This document shows, one piece after another, positions 1-10,015 of a stretch of DNA of 64,000 nt. Location of the stretch: assembly GCF_024741815.1 (NCBI RefSeq), contig NZ_CP102951.1, positions 1,937,001-2,001,000 on the forward strand, written 5' to 3'. Under the pieces are notes generated by a model. That model saw nothing but the letters and a program-made list of their open reading frames with translations. It had not been told where the DNA came from and ran no database searches. This stretch comes from Pseudomonas sp. LS1212. Its GTDB lineage: Bacteria > Pseudomonadota > Gammaproteobacteria > Pseudomonadales > Pseudomonadaceae. Within the stretch, counting starts at the first letter, position 1. Each line of letters opens with the position of its first letter. The position numbers and the translations under genes were made by a program.

Positions 1-1581
1 GACGACATGGCCGCCATCGAACAGCGCATGAATCAGCTGATCGACAAGGACTACGACGTCGTCAAGAAAGTGACCCCGCGTGCCGAAGTGATCGATGTGT
101 TCAAGGCCCGTGGCGAAGAGTACAAGCTGCGCCTGGTCGAAGACATGCCGAACGAGCAGGCCATGGGCCTGTACTACCACGAAGAATACGTCGACATGTG
201 CCGTGGCCCGCACGTGCCGAACACGCGCTTCCTGAAGTCGTTCAAGTTGACCAAGCTTTCCGGTGCCTACTGGCGCGGCGATGCCAAGAACGAGCAACTG
301 CAGCGCGTCTATGGCACCGCCTGGGCGGACAAGAAGCAGCTGGCGGCCTACATTCAGCGCATCGAAGAAGCCGAAAAGCGCGACCATCGCAAGATCGGCA
401 AGCGCCTGGGCCTGTTCCATACCCAGGAAGAAGCCCCGGGCATGGTGTTCTGGCACCCCAACGGCTGGACCCTGTACCAGGTGCTCGAGCAGTACATGCG
501 CAAGGTGCAGCGTGACAACGGCTACCTGGAGATCAAGACCCCGCAAGTGGTCGATCGCAGCCTGTGGGAGAAATCCGGGCACTGGGCCAACTACGCCGAG
601 AACATGTTCACCACCGAGTCGGAAAGCCGCGACTACGCGATCAAGCCGATGAACTGCCCGTGCCACGTGCAGGTGTTCAATCAGGGTTTGAAGAGCTACC
701 GCGAGCTGCCTATGCGCCTGGCCGAGTTCGGTGCCTGCCACCGCAACGAGCCATCGGGTGCCCTGCACGGCATCATGCGTGTGCGTGCCTTCACCCAGGA
801 CGATGCGCACATCTTCTGTACCGAAGAGCAGATGCAGTCCGAGTCGGCCGCCTTCATCAAGCTGACCCTGGACGTCTACGCCGATTTCGGCTTCAAGGAC
901 ATTGAGCTCAAGCTGTCCACTCGTCCGGAAAAACGCGTCGGTTCCGACGAGCTGTGGGATCGCGCCGAGAGCGCATTGGCCGCGGCGCTGGACAGCGCGG
1001 GCCTTGCGTACGACCTGCAGCCGGGCGAGGGCGCCTTCTACGGGCCGAAAATCGAATTTTCGCTCAAAGATTGCCTTGGCCGCGTCTGGCAGTGCGGTAC
1101 ACTGCAGCTCGATTTCAACCTGCCGATCCGTTTGGGCGCCGAGTACGTCTCCGAAGACAACGGCCGCAAGCACCCGGTCATGTTGCACCGGGCGATCCTC
1201 GGTTCCTTCGAGCGTTTTGTCGGTATCCTGATCGAGCACTACGAGGGTGCGTTCCCTGCGTGGCTGGCTCCGACTCAGGCAGTGATCATGAATATCACTG
1301 ATAAACAAGCAGATTTTGCTCACGAAGTGGAAAAAAATCTGCTTGAAAGCGGATTTCGTGCCAAGTCTGACTTGAGAAATGAAAAGATCGGCTTTAAAAT
1401 CCGCGAGCATACTTTGCTCAAGGTTCCTTATCTCCTGGTTATCGGGGATCGGGAAGTCGAAACGCAAACTGTCGCTGTGCGTACACGTGAAGGCGCTGAC
1501 CTGGGCTCCATGCCCGTCGCCCAATTCGCTGAATTCCTCGCTCAAGCGGTTTCCCGGCGTGGTCGCCATGATTCGGAGTAA
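1..1581 (+). CDS. thrS: Threonine--tRNA ligase, 5'-truncated by the window edge
   Basis: Class II aminoacyl-tRNA synthetase that charges tRNA-Thr with threonine in the cytoplasm. The frame is open from base 1 and about 526 residues are visible. Bacterial ThrS is about 640 residues, so the TGS domain and part of the editing domain lie outside the window. The editing-domain motif YVDMCRGPH, the class II motif 2 region ([21 protein letters not shown]) split around the catalytic core, and the zinc-site segment MNCPCHV are all present. The C-terminal anticodon-binding domain begins near the stretch [10 protein letters not shown]. The gene opens the conserved run thrS-infC-rpmI-rplT-pheST-ihfA and its stop lies only a few bases from the infC start. 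Confidence 0.97.
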   Translation, partial: DDMAAIEQRMNQLIDKDYDVVKKVTPRAEVIDVFKARGEEYKLRLVEDMPNEQAMGLYYHEEYVDMCRGPHVPNTRFLKSFKLTKLSGAYWRGDAKNEQLQRVYGTAWADKKQLAAYIQRIEEAEKRDHRKIGKRLGLFHTQEEAPGMVFWHPNGWTLYQVLEQYMRKVQRDNGYLEIKTPQVVDRSLWEKSGHWANYAENMFTTESESRDYAIKPMNCPCHVQVFNQGLKSYRELPMRLAEFGACHRNEPSGALHGIMRVRAFTQDDAHIFCTEEQMQSESAAFIKLTLDVYADFGFKDIELKLSTRPEKRVGSDELWDRAESALAAALDSAGLAYDLQPGEGAFYGPKIEFSLKDCLGRVWQCGTLQLDFNLPIRLGAEYVSEDNGRKHPVMLHRAILGSFERFVGILIEHYEGAFPAWLAPTQAVIMNITDKQADFAHEVEKNLLESGFRAKSDLRNEKIGFKIREHTLLKVPYLLVIGDREVETQTVAVRTREGADLGSMPVAQFAEFLAQAVSRRGRHDSE

Positions 1582-1583
1582 TT

Positions 1584-2132
1584 ATTATTAAGCGTGAAAT
1601 GAGACAAGATAAACGAACTGCACCGAAGGCCCCGATCAACGAGAATATCTCGGCACGCGAGGTTCGGTTAATTGGCGCTGACGGCGAGCAGATTGGCATC
1701 GTCTCGATTGATGAAGCGCTTCGTATCGCTGAAGAAGCGAAGCTGGACCTGGTAGAAATTTCTGCCGACGCAGTACCTCCGGTTTGCCGTGTCATGGACT
1801 ACGGCAAGCACATCTTCGAAAAGAAGAAGCAGGTCGCTGCCGCGAAGAAGAACCAGAAGCAGGTCCAGATTAAAGAGATCAAGTTTCGTCCAGGGACGGA
1901 GGAAGGGGATTACCAGGTAAAACTGCGCAACCTGGTACGTTTCCTGAGTGATGGGGACAGGGCCAAGATTTCCTTGAGATTTCGCGGCCGTGAGATGGCT
2001 CACCAGGAGCTGGGGATGGAGCTGTTGAAGCGGGTCGAACAAGACCTGCTCGAATATGGCTCGGTCGAACAGCATCCGAAGATGGAAGGACGCCAGCTGA
2101 TCATGGTCATCGCCCCCAAGAAAAAGAAGTAA
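1584..2132 (+). CDS. infC: Translation initiation factor IF-3, probable AUU start
   Basis: IF-3 binds the 30S subunit, keeps it apart from 50S and proofreads start-codon selection. The N-terminal domain ([20 protein letters not shown]) and C-terminal domain ([18 protein letters not shown]) are complete. The first ATG is at 1599, but the conserved residues IKRE lie upstream in frame. The only start-like codons there are ATT at 1581, 1584 and 1587. infC in E. coli starts with AUU, a rare codon through which IF-3 represses its own translation, so I place the start at 1584. GGAG at 1575-1578 would serve as the ribosome binding site. Which of the three ATT codons is used is uncertain. The gene lies directly after thrS. 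Confidence 0.93.
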   Translation: MIKREMRQDKRTAPKAPINENISAREVRLIGADGEQIGIVSIDEALRIAEEAKLDLVEISADAVPPVCRVMDYGKHIFEKKKQVAAAKKNQKQVQIKEIKFRPGTEEGDYQVKLRNLVRFLSDGDRAKISLRFRGREMAHQELGMELLKRVEQDLLEYGSVEQHPKMEGRQLIMVIAPKKKK

Positions 2133-2192
2133 TCAACAGGGCACGGCAGGCCTTGCGATTATGTTTATCCACTGAATGCGGAGTATCCGAAC

Positions 2193-2387
2193 ATGCCAAA
2201 GATGAAAACTAAAAGTGGTGCTGCCAAGCGGTTTCTGAAAACTGCTAACGGCATCAAGCACAAGCACGCTTTCAAGAGCCACATCCTGACCAAAATGTCG
2301 ACCAAGCGTAAGCGTCAACTGCGTGGTAGCAGCTTGCTGCACCCGTCCGACGTGGCAAAAGTCGAGCGCATGCTGCGCCTTCGTTAA
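2193..2387 (+). CDS. rpmI: 50S ribosomal protein L35
   Basis: Small, very basic large-subunit protein of 64 residues, the usual length. It starts [14 protein letters not shown] and carries the family's [11 protein letters not shown] and KRKRQLRG segments. It lies between infC and rplT as in nearly all gammaproteobacteria. In E. coli the rpmI-rplT pair is repressed translationally by L20 binding to its mRNA; the 60-base infC-rpmI spacer could hold such a site, but I did not identify one. Confidence 0.97.
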   Translation: MPKMKTKSGAAKRFLKTANGIKHKHAFKSHILTKMSTKRKRQLRGSSLLHPSDVAKVERMLRLR

Positions 2388-2416
2388 TTTTTGGTTAAGA
2401 ATAGAGGAAGTTACTC

Positions 2417-2773
2417 ATGGCTCGTGTAAAGCGTGGCGTCATTGCCCGTAAGCGTCACAAGAAAATTCTGAAACTTGCTAAAGGCTACTACGGCGCGCGT
2501 TCACGCGTATTCCGTGTTGCCAAGCAAGCGGTAATCAAGGCAGGTCAATACGCCTACCGTGACCGTCGTCAGAAAAAACGTCAGTTCCGCGCTCTGTGGA
2601 TCGCTCGTATCAACGCCGGTGCGCGTACCAACGGTCTGTCCTACAGCCGTTTCATCGCCGGCCTGAAAAAAGCGTCCATCGAGATCGACCGTAAGGTTCT
2701 GGCTGATCTGGCAGTGAACGAAAAAGCGGCGTTTGCTGCGATTGTCGAGAAAGCTAAAGCCACCTTGGCTTAA
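2417..2773 (+). CDS. rplT: 50S ribosomal protein L20
   Basis: RNA-binding protein needed early in assembly of the 50S subunit, 118 residues. The start [16 protein letters not shown] and the block [16 protein letters not shown] are diagnostic. It is preceded by AGAGGAAG about 8 bases before the ATG. It is probably cotranscribed with infC and rpmI and followed by two hairpins before pheS. Confidence 0.98.
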   Translation: MARVKRGVIARKRHKKILKLAKGYYGARSRVFRVAKQAVIKAGQYAYRDRRQKKRQFRALWIARINAGARTNGLSYSRFIAGLKKASIEIDRKVLADLAVNEKAAFAAIVEKAKATLA

Positions 2774-2792
2774 GTACCCACGACAATCACTG

Positions 2793-2810
2793 CCGGGCAG
2801 TTCTGCCCGG
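2793..2810 (+). terminator. GC-rich hairpin after rplT
   Basis: A 7-bp perfect stem (CCGGGCA / TGCCCGG) with a GTTC loop starts 20 bases after the rplT stop. It lacks a run of T, so it may act as a pause or mRNA-end structure rather than a full terminator. Confidence 0.5.
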
Positions 2811-2826
2811 TGGTGTTAAACGTCAT

Positions 2827-3896
<1,070 letters not shown>

Positions 3897-3932
3897 GTCG
3901 CACGCCCGTAACGAATCTTTCAGGAGAGCAGG

Positions 3933-6311
3933 ATGAAATTCAGTGAACAATGGCTGCGCGGCTGGGTAAGCCCGCAGGTAAGCCGCGACGAGTTGGTCGC
4001 CCGTCTGTCGATGGCTGGCCTTGAAGTCGACAGCGTTACCCTGGCTGCCGGCGAATTCACCGGCGTTATCGTCGGTGAAGTGCTGAGCACCGAACCACAC
4101 CCCGATGCCGACAAGCTGCGCGTCTGCCAGGTCAGCAACGGCAGCCAGACCTTCCAGGTCGTCTGCGGCGCGCCGAATGTGCGCCCGGGCCTGAAGATAC
4201 CTTTCGCCACCATCGGCGCCGAACTGCCGGGCGACTTCAAGATCAAGAAGGCCAAGCTGCGTGGCGTCGAGTCCAACGGCATGCTTTGTTCGCAAGTCGA
4301 GCTGCAGGTCGGCGAGGGCAATGATGGCTTGATGGAGTTACCGGCCGATGCGCCGGTAGGCCAGGACATCCGTGTCTACTTGCAACTGGACGACGCCAGC
4401 ATCGAGGTCGACCTGACCCCGAACCGCGGTGACTGCCTGTCCCTGGCGGGCCTGGCCCGTGAAGTCGGCGCGCTGTATGCCGCCCAGGTCACGCGTCCGG
4501 TTGTGGCCACCATCCCTGCCGTGCACGACGAAGTGCGTCCGGTTGAAGTGTTGGCGCCAGAAGCTTGCCCGCGTTACCTCGGCCGAGTGATCCGTAACGT
4601 CGATCTGACCAGGCCGACACCGCTGTGGATGGTCGAGCGCCTGCGTCGCGCTGATGTGCGTAGCATCGACGCGGCTGTCGACATCACCAACTATGTGATG
4701 CTGGAGCTGGGTCAACCCCTGCACGCCTTCGATCTCGCCGAAATCAACGGCGGTATCCGCGTGCGCATGGCCGACGAAGGCGAGAAGCTGGTCTTGCTCG
4801 ACGGTCAGGAAGTCACCCTGCGTAGCGATACGCTGGTGATCGCCGACCACACCCGCGCTCTGGCCATTGCCGGCGTGATGGGTGGCGAACATAGCGGCGT
4901 GTCCGCGACCACTCGCGACATTTTCCTGGAAAGTGCTTTCTTCGATCAGATCTCTGTCGCTGGCAAGGCGCGTTCCTATGGCCTGCACACCGACGCTTCG
5001 CACCGCTACGAGCGTGGTGTGGACTGGCAGTTGGCCCGTGAAGCCATGGAGCGCGCCACCGGCCTGCTGCTGGAAATCACTGGCGGTGACGCTGGCCCCA
5101 TTATCGAAGCTGTCAGCGAGCAGCATCTGCCGGCGATCGCGCCGATCTCGCTGCGTGCCCAGCGCATCACCCAGATGCTGGGCATGGAAATGGATTCGGT
5201 CGAAGTCGAGTGTCTGCTCAGCGCCTTGGGCCTGACGATTTCTGCCGATGGGGCAGGGCAGTGGCGTGTTGAAGTGCCAAGCCATCGCTTCGATATCAGC
5301 CTGGAAGTCGACCTGATCGAAGAACTGGCGCGTCTGTACGGCTACAACCGCCTGCCGGTTCGCTACCCGCAAGCCCGCCTGGCGCCACAAGCCAAGGCTG
5401 AAGCGCGTAGCGATCTGCCGGAGCTGCGCCGTCTGCTGGTGGCCCGTGGTTACCAGGAAGCGATCACTTACAGCTTCATCGATCCGAAACAGTTCGAGCT
5501 GTTCAACCCGGGCGTCGAGCCTCTGTTGCTGGCCAACCCGATTTCGAACGACATGGCCGCCATGCGCTCGTCTCTTTGGCCTGGTCTGGTCAAGGCACTT
5601 CAGCACAACCTGAACCGTCAGCAGGATCGCGTCCGCCTGTTCGAAAGCGGCCTGCGCTTCGTCGGTCAGCTGGAAGGCCTGAAGCAAGAGCCAATGCTGG
5701 CCGGTGTGGTGTGCGGCAGCCGTCTGCCGGAAGGCTGGGCGCAAGGTCGCGATGCCGTGGACTTCTTCGACGTCAAGGCCGACGTGGAAGCGGTACTGGG
5801 CTTTGCCGGTGCCCTGGATTCGTTCACCTTCGTTGCGGGCAAACACCCTGCGTTGCACCCGGGTCAAACCGCTCGCATCGTGCGTGAGGGTCGCGAAGTC
5901 GGTTACCTCGGCGCTATCCACCCTGAATTGTCGAAAACCCTCGGTCTGGACCGTCCGGTGTTCGTTTTCGAGCTGGTTCTGGCCGAAGTGGCGTTGGGCA
6001 AGATGCCAAAATTCCACGAGTTATCGCGCTTTCCTGAAGTGCGCCGTGACCTGGCATTGCTGGCCGACAAGGACGTTGCAGCCAGTGCCGTGCTTGAAGT
6101 AATCCGTGAAAATGCAGGCGAATGGCTCACGGACCTCAGGCTCTTTGATGTTTATCAGGGTAAAGGCATTGATCCTCATAGAAAAAGCCTTGCAGTTGGC
6201 TTGACCTGGCAGCATCCATCGCGCACTCTTAATGACGATGAGGTGAATTCCACGACGCAAGCGATCCTCACCTCGCTCGAACAAAGGTTGAACGCCACGT
6301 TAAGGATGTAG
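3933..6311 (+). CDS. pheT: Phenylalanine--tRNA ligase beta subunit
   Basis: Beta subunit of PheRS, 792 residues. It has an N-terminal OB-fold tRNA-binding domain, the B3/B4 editing module that hydrolyses Tyr-tRNA-Phe, the inactive class II-like core, and the C-terminal anticodon-binding domain (around FPEVRRDLALL). The ribosome binding site AGGAGAG lies 7 bases before the ATG. The stop at 6309-6311 is 3 bases from the ihfA start, so the two are translationally coupled. Confidence 0.98.
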   Translation: MKFSEQWLRGWVSPQVSRDELVARLSMAGLEVDSVTLAAGEFTGVIVGEVLSTEPHPDADKLRVCQVSNGSQTFQVVCGAPNVRPGLKIPFATIGAELPGDFKIKKAKLRGVESNGMLCSQVELQVGEGNDGLMELPADAPVGQDIRVYLQLDDASIEVDLTPNRGDCLSLAGLAREVGALYAAQVTRPVVATIPAVHDEVRPVEVLAPEACPRYLGRVIRNVDLTRPTPLWMVERLRRADVRSIDAAVDITNYVMLELGQPLHAFDLAEINGGIRVRMADEGEKLVLLDGQEVTLRSDTLVIADHTRALAIAGVMGGEHSGVSATTRDIFLESAFFDQISVAGKARSYGLHTDASHRYERGVDWQLAREAMERATGLLLEITGGDAGPIIEAVSEQHLPAIAPISLRAQRITQMLGMEMDSVEVECLLSALGLTISADGAGQWRVEVPSHRFDISLEVDLIEELARLYGYNRLPVRYPQARLAPQAKAEARSDLPELRRLLVARGYQEAITYSFIDPKQFELFNPGVEPLLLANPISNDMAAMRSSLWPGLVKALQHNLNRQQDRVRLFESGLRFVGQLEGLKQEPMLAGVVCGSRLPEGWAQGRDAVDFFDVKADVEAVLGFAGALDSFTFVAGKHPALHPGQTARIVREGREVGYLGAIHPELSKTLGLDRPVFVFELVLAEVALGKMPKFHELSRFPEVRRDLALLADKDVAASAVLEVIRENAGEWLTDLRLFDVYQGKGIDPHRKSLAVGLTWQHPSRTLNDDEVNSTTQAILTSLEQRLNATLRM

Positions 6312-6314
6312 CGT

Positions 6315-6617
6315 ATGGGGGCTCTGACGAAAGCTGAAATGGCCGAACGTCTTTATGAAGAGCTGGGCCTGAACAAACGGGAAGCCAAGGAATTGGTCGA
6401 ACTGTTTTTCGAGGAAATCAGGCACGCTCTCGAAGACAACGAGCAGGTCAAGTTATCCGGTTTCGGCAATTTCGACCTGCGCGACAAGCGCCAGCGGCCT
6501 GGCCGCAATCCAAAGACGGGAGAAGAAATCCCGATCACGGCTCGCCGTGTGGTCACCTTTCGTCCAGGGCAGAAGTTGAAGGCCCGAGTTGAGGCATATG
6601 CTGGAACCAAGTCATAA
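6315..6617 (+). CDS. ihfA: Integration host factor alpha subunit
   Basis: DNA-bending nucleoid protein that forms a heterodimer with IhfB and acts at sigma-54 promoters, in replication and in recombination. It has 100 residues. The motif [18 protein letters not shown] includes the intercalating proline loop, and the start [19 protein letters not shown] is typical of Pseudomonas. It overlaps the next gene by 20 bases. Confidence 0.98.
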   Translation: MGALTKAEMAERLYEELGLNKREAKELVELFFEEIRHALEDNEQVKLSGFGNFDLRDKRQRPGRNPKTGEEIPITARRVVTFRPGQKLKARVEAYAGTKS

Positions 6618-6954
6618 CGACGAGCTTCCGCCGATTCCTGGCAAACGCTACTTCACCATTGGTGAAGTCAGTGAACTTTGCGCTGTAAAACCCCACGTAC
6701 TCCGGTACTGGGAACAGGAGTTCCCTCAGCTCAACCCGGTCAAGCGCCGCGGAAACCGCCGGTATTATCAGCGCCAGGACGTGCTGATGATCCGGCAGAT
6801 CCGCGCCTTGCTCTACGACCAGGGCTTCACCATCGGCGGCGCACGGCTGCGCCTGTCCGGCGACGAGGCCAAGGACGACACCACGCAATACAAGCAACTC
6901 ATTCGCCAGATGATCGCGGAACTGGAAGATGTACTGGTGGTGTTACGCAAGTGA
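6598..6954 (+). CDS. MerR-family transcriptional regulator
   Basis: Regulator of 118 residues with a winged helix-turn-helix near the N-terminus ([22 protein letters not shown], broken here only by the Phe/Thr start of the helix) and [13 protein letters not shown] as the wing. A short coiled-coil follows. There is no C-terminal metal- or drug-binding domain. This gene sits after ihfA in all Pseudomonas I recall, with no assigned function. I chose ATG 6598 over an in-frame ATG at 6589 because the family begins [15 protein letters not shown]. Confidence 0.9.
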   Translation: MLEPSHNDELPPIPGKRYFTIGEVSELCAVKPHVLRYWEQEFPQLNPVKRRGNRRYYQRQDVLMIRQIRALLYDQGFTIGGARLRLSGDEAKDDTTQYKQLIRQMIAELEDVLVVLRK

Positions 6955-7045
6955 TACAACGCGATAAAAATACTTCCACATTTCAAAAGCTTAAGGTATA
7001 TTCTTAAGCGTTCCCGCAAGTACGGGGACAGGTTTCACGCCTAGT

Positions 7046-7122
7046 CGGGGCGTAGCGCAGTCCGGTAGCGCACTAGCATGGGGTGCTAGGGGTCGAGTGT
7101 TCGAATCACTCCGTCCCGACCA
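7046..7122 (+). tRNA. tRNA-Pro, anticodon GGG
   Basis: 77 bases folding into a full cloverleaf. The acceptor arms CGGGGCG and CGTCCCG pair with one G-T, the anticodon stem is CTAGC/GCTAG, and the loop ATGGGGT has GGG at 7080-7082. The T-loop is TTCGAAT. The 3' CCA is encoded at 7120-7122. It is followed immediately by an integrase remnant, so its 3' end is the likely attachment site of the island. Confidence 0.97.
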
Positions 7123-7138
7123 TATTTTTCAATGACTT

Positions 7139-7166
7139 AGCCCAATCTTCTCAGGTTGGGCTTTTT
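7139..7166 (+). terminator. Rho-independent terminator of tRNA-Pro
   Basis: Stem AGCCCAA / TTGGGCT with a 10-base loop, followed by TTTTC, 17 bases after the tRNA. Confidence 0.85.
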
Positions 7167-7200
7167 CATGCGCGTGAATTTTGCGTGACTTCTCGATTTT

Positions 7201-7863
7201 TCATGCCTGCTTCCTCTTCAAAATTGTCAGCACCGGTCCACGCGAGTCGGTTGCTGATACCATGTTTGCAGCTTCAATCAGATGCCCGAGCTCGGCGCCC
7301 GAGTAGTGACTGGTGATGCTGCCGTTCTTGTGCCCCAAAAGGGCCTTGCGATCTTCTTCGGTGACACCTGCGGCGCGGAGACGCCGACCAAATGTATGCT
7401 TGAGGTCGTTAATCCTGATCGATGCATACCCAGGGTGAGCGGGGCGAAGGTTTTCCTCCTGCCAGAGTTTCGCCGCTCTCACCCGTGCTTTTTTCCAGGC
7501 TGAGTCGTTCATGCGGTGCATCGCGGTGCCGTTGTAGGGAAAAACCCATTCCCGGCTGATTCCGCGCTGCTTGTCGATGATCGACTTCGCCACGTTGTTC
7601 AGCACAACCAGGCGCTCGTCGCCGTTCTTCACCCCGGACCGCTCATGCCGGCCGCCGAAGTCCGCGGGGATCAGAAATACACTGGTGCCCAGTTCCGGTA
7701 CCGCGATCTCCCATTACCACTTCAATTTGCAGACCTCGCCTGTGTTCACCTTGAACAAGGCCATTGTCTGCAGGTGCAACTCCCCGAAAAGAATCGACTT
7801 GTAGTGGTCAACTAATTCCGGACTCAAGCGCAACCTCAAGAAGTCGATCACGGGTGCTGGGTG
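7201..7863 (-). pseudogene. Tyrosine recombinase (phage-type integrase) remnant
   Basis: Remnant of a site-specific integrase, the usual means by which islands enter tRNA genes. Only the C-terminal catalytic half remains. The intact open part (7201-7632) keeps the HTFGRRLR box, the GHK segment and the final HY nucleophile region (SITSHYSGAE). Upstream in the same frame comes the core-domain start (LQTMALFKVNTG), then an in-frame TAA at 7717-7719. The family block NTGCREQEV is shortened to NTGEV, which removes the first catalytic arginine. The N-terminal DNA-binding part is gone; homology stops near the short direct repeat GGGTGCT at about 7857-7872. The gene therefore cannot excise the island. 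Confidence 0.88.
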
Positions 7864-8040
7864 CTGGGTGCTGGATTTGCTGAGGTGATGGTTACTTCCA
7901 TTGCGAATTCTCAAAAAGTATTCACGTTCAATCAATAGGGAGGCGATCGTATTGATGGAGCTTTCGAAAAGTCGTAACAAGTACGTCATCCGACCTAGCC
8001 TTTGCGGGGTGCCTGGCACAGGTCGGTTGAAAACGTTAAT

Positions 8041-8940
8041 TTATGCTTGGAAGGCAGGGGTGGTTGTAATGAAGTTATGCAATTCTTCAGAGAAAGAATC
8101 AAACTCGGCACCTACTTGAAATATAGGTGATATGTGGTTGTGTCCGGCCAAGAAGTGCATGGGTGGCCAGCAACCATTTCGTTCGAAAAATTGGTCAAGC
8201 AATTCTTTGGCTTGTTGCTGGAAGTTAGGAGGATCTAGTTCTGATACGGTAAAAAGTAAAGGAATCTTTGCATCCAAAAGCTTCGGCAGTGGAGATTGAC
8301 TAGCAAATTGACTAGTGTCCTCACCAAAGTAAGCGGCTTCCCTTTCGCTGTGCGCAAGAGTAGTCAGGTCATAAAGGCCAGACATCATGATGGCCGAGGA
8401 TACCGGGCCACCTGCGCTGCAGTGTTCCGCAACAAATCCTGCAACGTGAACAGCGCCTGCCGATTGCCCCCAAAGAACAATTCGCGTTGTATCGCCGCCA
8501 TGTATTGAAGGATTGTCGACAAGCCAGCGGATTGCCATATGGATATCCTCTTTACCTGCCGGATAGCGATAATTGGGGGCCAGTCGATAATTCATGACGA
8601 CCCCGATAAAACCTTGCCGGGCTGCCCAACGGCCAACGTTGGAATAGAAAGGATCGCTTGGGTGACCCTTGGATCCAGCGACAAAGCCTCCGCCATGCAC
8701 GAAAATTACGATCGGAGGTTTCTCAGCCAGGTGCCCTGCCGGCTGGAAAAGATCTAACCGATGACGCTCGTGTGTGCCATAGGCTAGATCGCGAGTTTCT
8801 AAGCAGGTGGTTGAGTCCTGGCTTGGTGCTCCGGGGAGGTACAGTGCTTTGGTGGCAATGATTTGCTCGAGGCTTAGGGTGCTTCCTAACTGGGCAATTT
8901 GCGTGCGAAGAGCATCGGGCATTTTATTATGAGAGGTCAT
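8041..8940 (-). CDS. Alpha/beta-hydrolase esterase of the hormone-sensitive-lipase type
   Basis: Probable cytoplasmic carboxylesterase, 299 residues. The oxyanion motif HGGG follows IVIFV, the nucleophile motif is GQSAG, and the acid/base pair is likely the Asp of SELDPP and the His of AGHNH. I used ATG 8940, which has GGAG 10 bases upstream; a TTG lies one codon earlier. It is the last gene of the minus-strand vanAB unit, so it may release a phenolic acid or alcohol from an ester. The substrate cannot be told from sequence. No secretion signal is seen. Confidence 0.85.
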   Translation of the reverse strand: MTSHNKMPDALRTQIAQLGSTLSLEQIIATKALYLPGAPSQDSTTCLETRDLAYGTHERHRLDLFQPAGHLAEKPPIVIFVHGGGFVAGSKGHPSDPFYSNVGRWAARQGFIGVVMNYRLAPNYRYPAGKEDIHMAIRWLVDNPSIHGGDTTRIVLWGQSAGAVHVAGFVAEHCSAGGPVSSAIMMSGLYDLTTLAHSEREAAYFGEDTSQFASQSPLPKLLDAKIPLLFTVSELDPPNFQQQAKELLDQFFERNGCWPPMHFLAGHNHISPIFQVGAEFDSFSEELHNFITTTPAFQA

Positions 8941-9039
8941 CAAGGTGCTCCAATTGTAATGCAGGGTGAAGGGTATCCCGCGGCGTAGATTGTGTTGTCT
9001 GCTGAATCAAGTCCTTGTCTGGGCAACGTTCAATTTCAT

Positions 9040-9990
9040 CTAGATGTCCAAGACCAATACAGCTGTTTTAGATCGCGAGCAGCAAGGAGTGAATTGATCA
9101 TTACACGCCTGCTCATCTTCTGTGAGAAACATATCCCGATGCTCGGGAGTTCCTTCCAGTACTCTGGTAAGGCAGGTCCCACATACACCTTGCTCACAGG
9201 CAATTGGAATGTCGAAGCCGTGTTGATGCAGTACCTGAACGACACTTTGGTTGGAGGTCACCTCTAATAACTGACCGGTGCTCGCGACCTTGATGGTGAA
9301 AGCGTCATCCTGTGAGGTATTGACCGGCGAAGCGCTAAAGTATTCTCGGTGAAGGGTATTGGGAGGCCAGCCCAGTGCCTTTGCTGTACCAAGGATGTGC
9401 TCCATGAAGCCGGTAGGGCCACACACATAAAGGTGTGTGCCTGGTTCAGGATGGGCGAGTACCGTCTCGGCCTGCAATTGTGTTGCCGGCTCTTCGTCAA
9501 AGTGAAAATTTACTCGATCGCGGAATGCCGAGTGCTCCAGACGGTCCAGAAAGGCCGCTCGCTCTTTCGAGCGAAAGCAGTAGTGCAGTTCAAAGTTTGC
9601 CTGGGTCTGCTCCAAGCGTTCTGCCATGCACAGAATGGGCGTGATGCCGATGCCACCTGCAAACAATAATGTACGGTTCGCCTGTTGGGTGAGTTCGAAG
9701 AGATTGCGAGGTTCGCTGATGTGCAACCGATCGCCACACTGGACCTCTTCATGCATACAGGTCGAACCACCTCGCGAGTCAGGACTCTTAAGCACACCTA
9801 TTTGGTAGCGATGGCGCTCGTGAGGCGGATTGCAAAGTGAGTACTGGCGGATCATTCCATTTGGAAGATGTACATCAATATGCGCACCGGCGCTGAACAC
9901 CGGTAGCGGACGACCTTCGAGGCTCGCAAGCTCAAATGTACAAATGTCCTTTGCTTCGTCAGTGCGCGACACTACAACTACTTCAATCAT
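9040..9990 (-). CDS. vanB: Vanillate O-demethylase, reductase component
   Basis: Passes electrons from NAD(P)H to the VanA oxygenase. It has an N-terminal flavin-binding reductase domain (RQYSL for FMN), an NAD-binding domain (GGIGITP) and a C-terminal plant-type ferredoxin domain with the cysteine cluster CEQGVCGTC and a distal Cys. It has 316 residues from ATG 9990, which has AGAGGG upstream; a longer reading frame to 10029 has no good start signal. It lies 26 bases downstream of vanA. It is the only oxygenase reductase in the window, although there are three Rieske oxygenases. Confidence 0.92.
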   Translation of the reverse strand: MIEVVVVSRTDEAKDICTFELASLEGRPLPVFSAGAHIDVHLPNGMIRQYSLCNPPHERHRYQIGVLKSPDSRGGSTCMHEEVQCGDRLHISEPRNLFELTQQANRTLLFAGGIGITPILCMAERLEQTQANFELHYCFRSKERAAFLDRLEHSAFRDRVNFHFDEEPATQLQAETVLAHPEPGTHLYVCGPTGFMEHILGTAKALGWPPNTLHREYFSASPVNTSQDDAFTIKVASTGQLLEVTSNQSVVQVLHQHGFDIPIACEQGVCGTCLTRVLEGTPEHRDMFLTEDEQACNDQFTPCCSRSKTAVLVLDI

Positions 9991-10015
9991 GATTAACCCT
10001 CTACATCGGCTGGTA

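Noticed and set aside
4338..6017. Long open frame of 559 codons on the minus strand inside pheT
   Set aside because: It is a shadow of the GC-rich pheT gene; the composition is His/Gln-rich with no domain, and pheT is certain.
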